Below, in pieces: positions 47,301 to 50,300 of a DNA stretch of 64,000 nucleotides. A program made the translations under genes and the position numbers. How positions within the stretch are numbered: the stretch's first letter is position 1; each line of letters opens with the position of its first letter. The stretch comes from Ornithodoros turicata (lineage: Eukaryota; Arthropoda; Arachnida; Ixodida; Argasidae): positions 70,431,807 to 70,495,806 of the forward strand of contig NC_088204.1 of the NCBI RefSeq assembly GCF_037126465.1. Reading direction: 5' to 3'. Below the pieces are notes generated by a model. It was not told where the DNA came from. It was given only the letters and a program-made list of their open reading frames with translations, and did no database searches.

Positions 47301-50300
47301 GCTGCGTCCATGGGCCGACTTCAGGGGAACTGTGCCGGCATACGCCTATTACACATCTGAGGGAAACCCAGGAAAAACCCCAGACGGCACAGCCGGCCCG
47401 CGGATTCGAACCGCGGACCTCCCAGTCTCCAAGCGCACGCGTTACCGCTGCGCCACCGGAGCTGGTACCACATAGCACGCTCCTAGCCAACCATCATTCC
47501 GAATGACAACGTTCTCGCCCCTGATTTGTTGAAAACGGGAGGAGGAGCCTATCTTGTGCTATGCATAATGGCACAAAATAGGCTCCTCCTCCCGTTTTCA
47601 GCAAATCAGGGGCGAGAACGTTGTCATTCGGGATGATGGTTGGCTAGGAGCGTGCTATGTGGTGAAGTTCATTTCTAAGAGTGTAGTTGTTCCCAGGTGC
47701 TAATAGCATGTTCGATAGAACTGCACCGGGGTTGCCCCGAAACCAGCAGGGTGAGAGTGCTACACACCAGCGGCTTCCAGAGCAAGGGCGTTATCGAATA
47801 GCATTTTCGATAAACCTGCGGCATTGCGGTGCTGGTGGCGGAGGGCTCCTGGTGTTCCGCAGGGAATTTGAAAACTTTCGCTTTTTTGGTTATGGTGTTT
47901 CCATACGCGTCAGCGTGCCCCAGTTCAGCGTAGCAACACGTCGTGGCAACTCAAACATGAACGCGGTGGACGTTATTGTAGACGGAAGAAAAGGTCGTCT
48001 ACCGATGACACAATTAACGCTGTTAAAATAGCTAATGAATAGCGAGCGCCGTTTTTGCATTATTGGTCACTGCAAAGTTGATCCTCCCCACTAAATCTCA
48101 CGAATTATCGCAAAGAGTACGTCATCACCGCCGTCGGATGATCTGGAAAGAAATTTCTACACCAATCACCACGTCATTAAATACGGATGTCACCACGTAC
48201 GTGTGCTACGCACTCTGCTGCTGTCGCCCGTCGCAATTCTCCTCGGCATTGTGCTCCGTTGCGAGTTAAGGCAACTCGGGGGCGCTCTGAGAGCGTGCAT
48301 CCCCTTAATCGAAGATGTCTGGTGCGCACTGATGCAGTGTATCGAAGATGCTCTAAAACTCGCTATTGGTAGTAGCCGGCGTCCTTTACGAAGGTGTAAT
48401 CCAAGGCGACCACCTTCGCAGAACAACTCTACGAGCAAATGGGAGTTGTGATCCAAAATGACGTCAGCCACCGGATGACGCGCAGGTAACCTGCATAGAT
48501 TTCGTAATGATCCCACCGAACATGATCTCGGTTCACCACATCAACATCATCAGCAATCATTTCTCAGACCATAAAGTCATAGAGCTACTGTGTAAATAGA
48601 GTAATGCCGGTATATCGTGAAGTAGGCATCTGAGGCGCTTTGTCTTCACTTCTCACAATGCGGATCGTAAAGGGTAAGGTGGGCCAACATGTGACACGGG
48701 GCAAGATGAGATATTTTTTTACTCGACGCCAATAGACAAGGTCACTTAGGGACAATTGCTCCCGCGTGGGGCGATCGTGTCGTTCAGGGGGAGAAGCCCT
48801 CGTGGACGTTTCATAGCGCTGCGTGTTTTCGGGGAAGATTTGATCAGCTACAATTTAAAGTGCCGAAATAATTAATCATTGAATCGGTTCATGAGTTGAG
48901 TCGGCACATTTCAGTTCGACAAACGTAAATTTGCAGATTTTCCGCGGTGGCTACAACTTTCGTTGTTGTCCTTTTATCTGACACGGACAATTTTAATTTT
49001 CCTCTCACTCATGGCTCTCAATGAAGGTCGAGAACCATATTAATGCATTTCGTTACACAATCACGAAAGTAGTAACATTCTTCCGCACTACGCCTTCCGT
49101 ATAGTTATTGCGTGAGGTTCAAACTTTGCAAACGAGAGATTTTGTTGTTTCGTCGGAGCTCGCTGTTTGCTGTAACTCGCTCCTTGCTGTAAGCAGATAT
49201 AAAATGACGAGGTGATAATATTTCAGCGCAGACAGACAAGTCTTCAGAAAAAGTACTTATAGAAATCCTGTATTTTAATCATCAGAAAGTGGTCTCTGGC
49301 GGTATGATAGCCGCGGGATACACTTGCTATAAATCACATGGCTTGATCATTTTCGGTGAAGAAATAAACTCCATGTGGTGCGGTGCCCAACACAAAGGTG
49401 ACGATAACTGAGCTGTTACACCTTTAACGTATTGTAGATAGCCATCTTTACAAACTTTAGGAAGGGATGTATCTACTTAAGACAACAATGGCTCTAGCGC
49501 ATTTCCTTTAAAGGTAAAGCACATGATCATCCCATGATAACCTTTCTGAAGAACACATGAAGTACTTCCACTGTTTTTGCAGTTAGACTGACTGGCGAGC
49601 CAGTTGTAATGAGTAAGAGATTTCAACATGATTAAAGCCGGGTTAATAGGATATTATGTTTTCTTACTGAAGTTTGGCCTGATAGCGCTTTCCAACAATA
49701 GAAATTAGCTGACTAGATTCAGATCGTCAAATTGACCGGCGAAACTACCATGGCGTTGTAGATAGCCTCGGGATATCAGTCAGATCTGTTTCAGTACATT
49801 CCACTCAACAAACTATTTAAAATGATGGAACTGAGTTTTTTTCTTTTCTTTCTTTCTTTCTTTTTTTTTGGGGGGGGGGGGCGGCACTTTTACCATAGCT
49901 CGGAAGGAAATTTCAGGACTGGCCAAAAACTACATTTACGGGAGTAACGTGGTATCTGGTGACAAATAAATCAGAAATGGAGAGAGGTAAGTAAGGGGAA
50001 ATGCAGAAGATTTCTTGAGTCAGCCGTTCGCTTGAAATCAATGATGAAGACAGGGAAACGATATTTTTTAAGCACTATGCACGGCCATCAATTAGCTCTG
50101 GAGTCTGTAGTTTATAGGCCGCAGAAAAAGATCCCCACCTCCACCCCATACCTCTCTTCGCTTCCGATTCAGCAAAAATATGTAAATGGGTATGCGAACG
50201 AGTAAACGGGAATATTGGCTAACTTCGTTTACAAAGTCGACTTGGCATTACGTCTTTTCCGGCAGGTATGTACACTAAGCAATGCTATTGTATGCATAAG

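Noticed and set aside
47395..47466. tRNA gene
   Set aside because: SINE head within an 11-bp target duplication.
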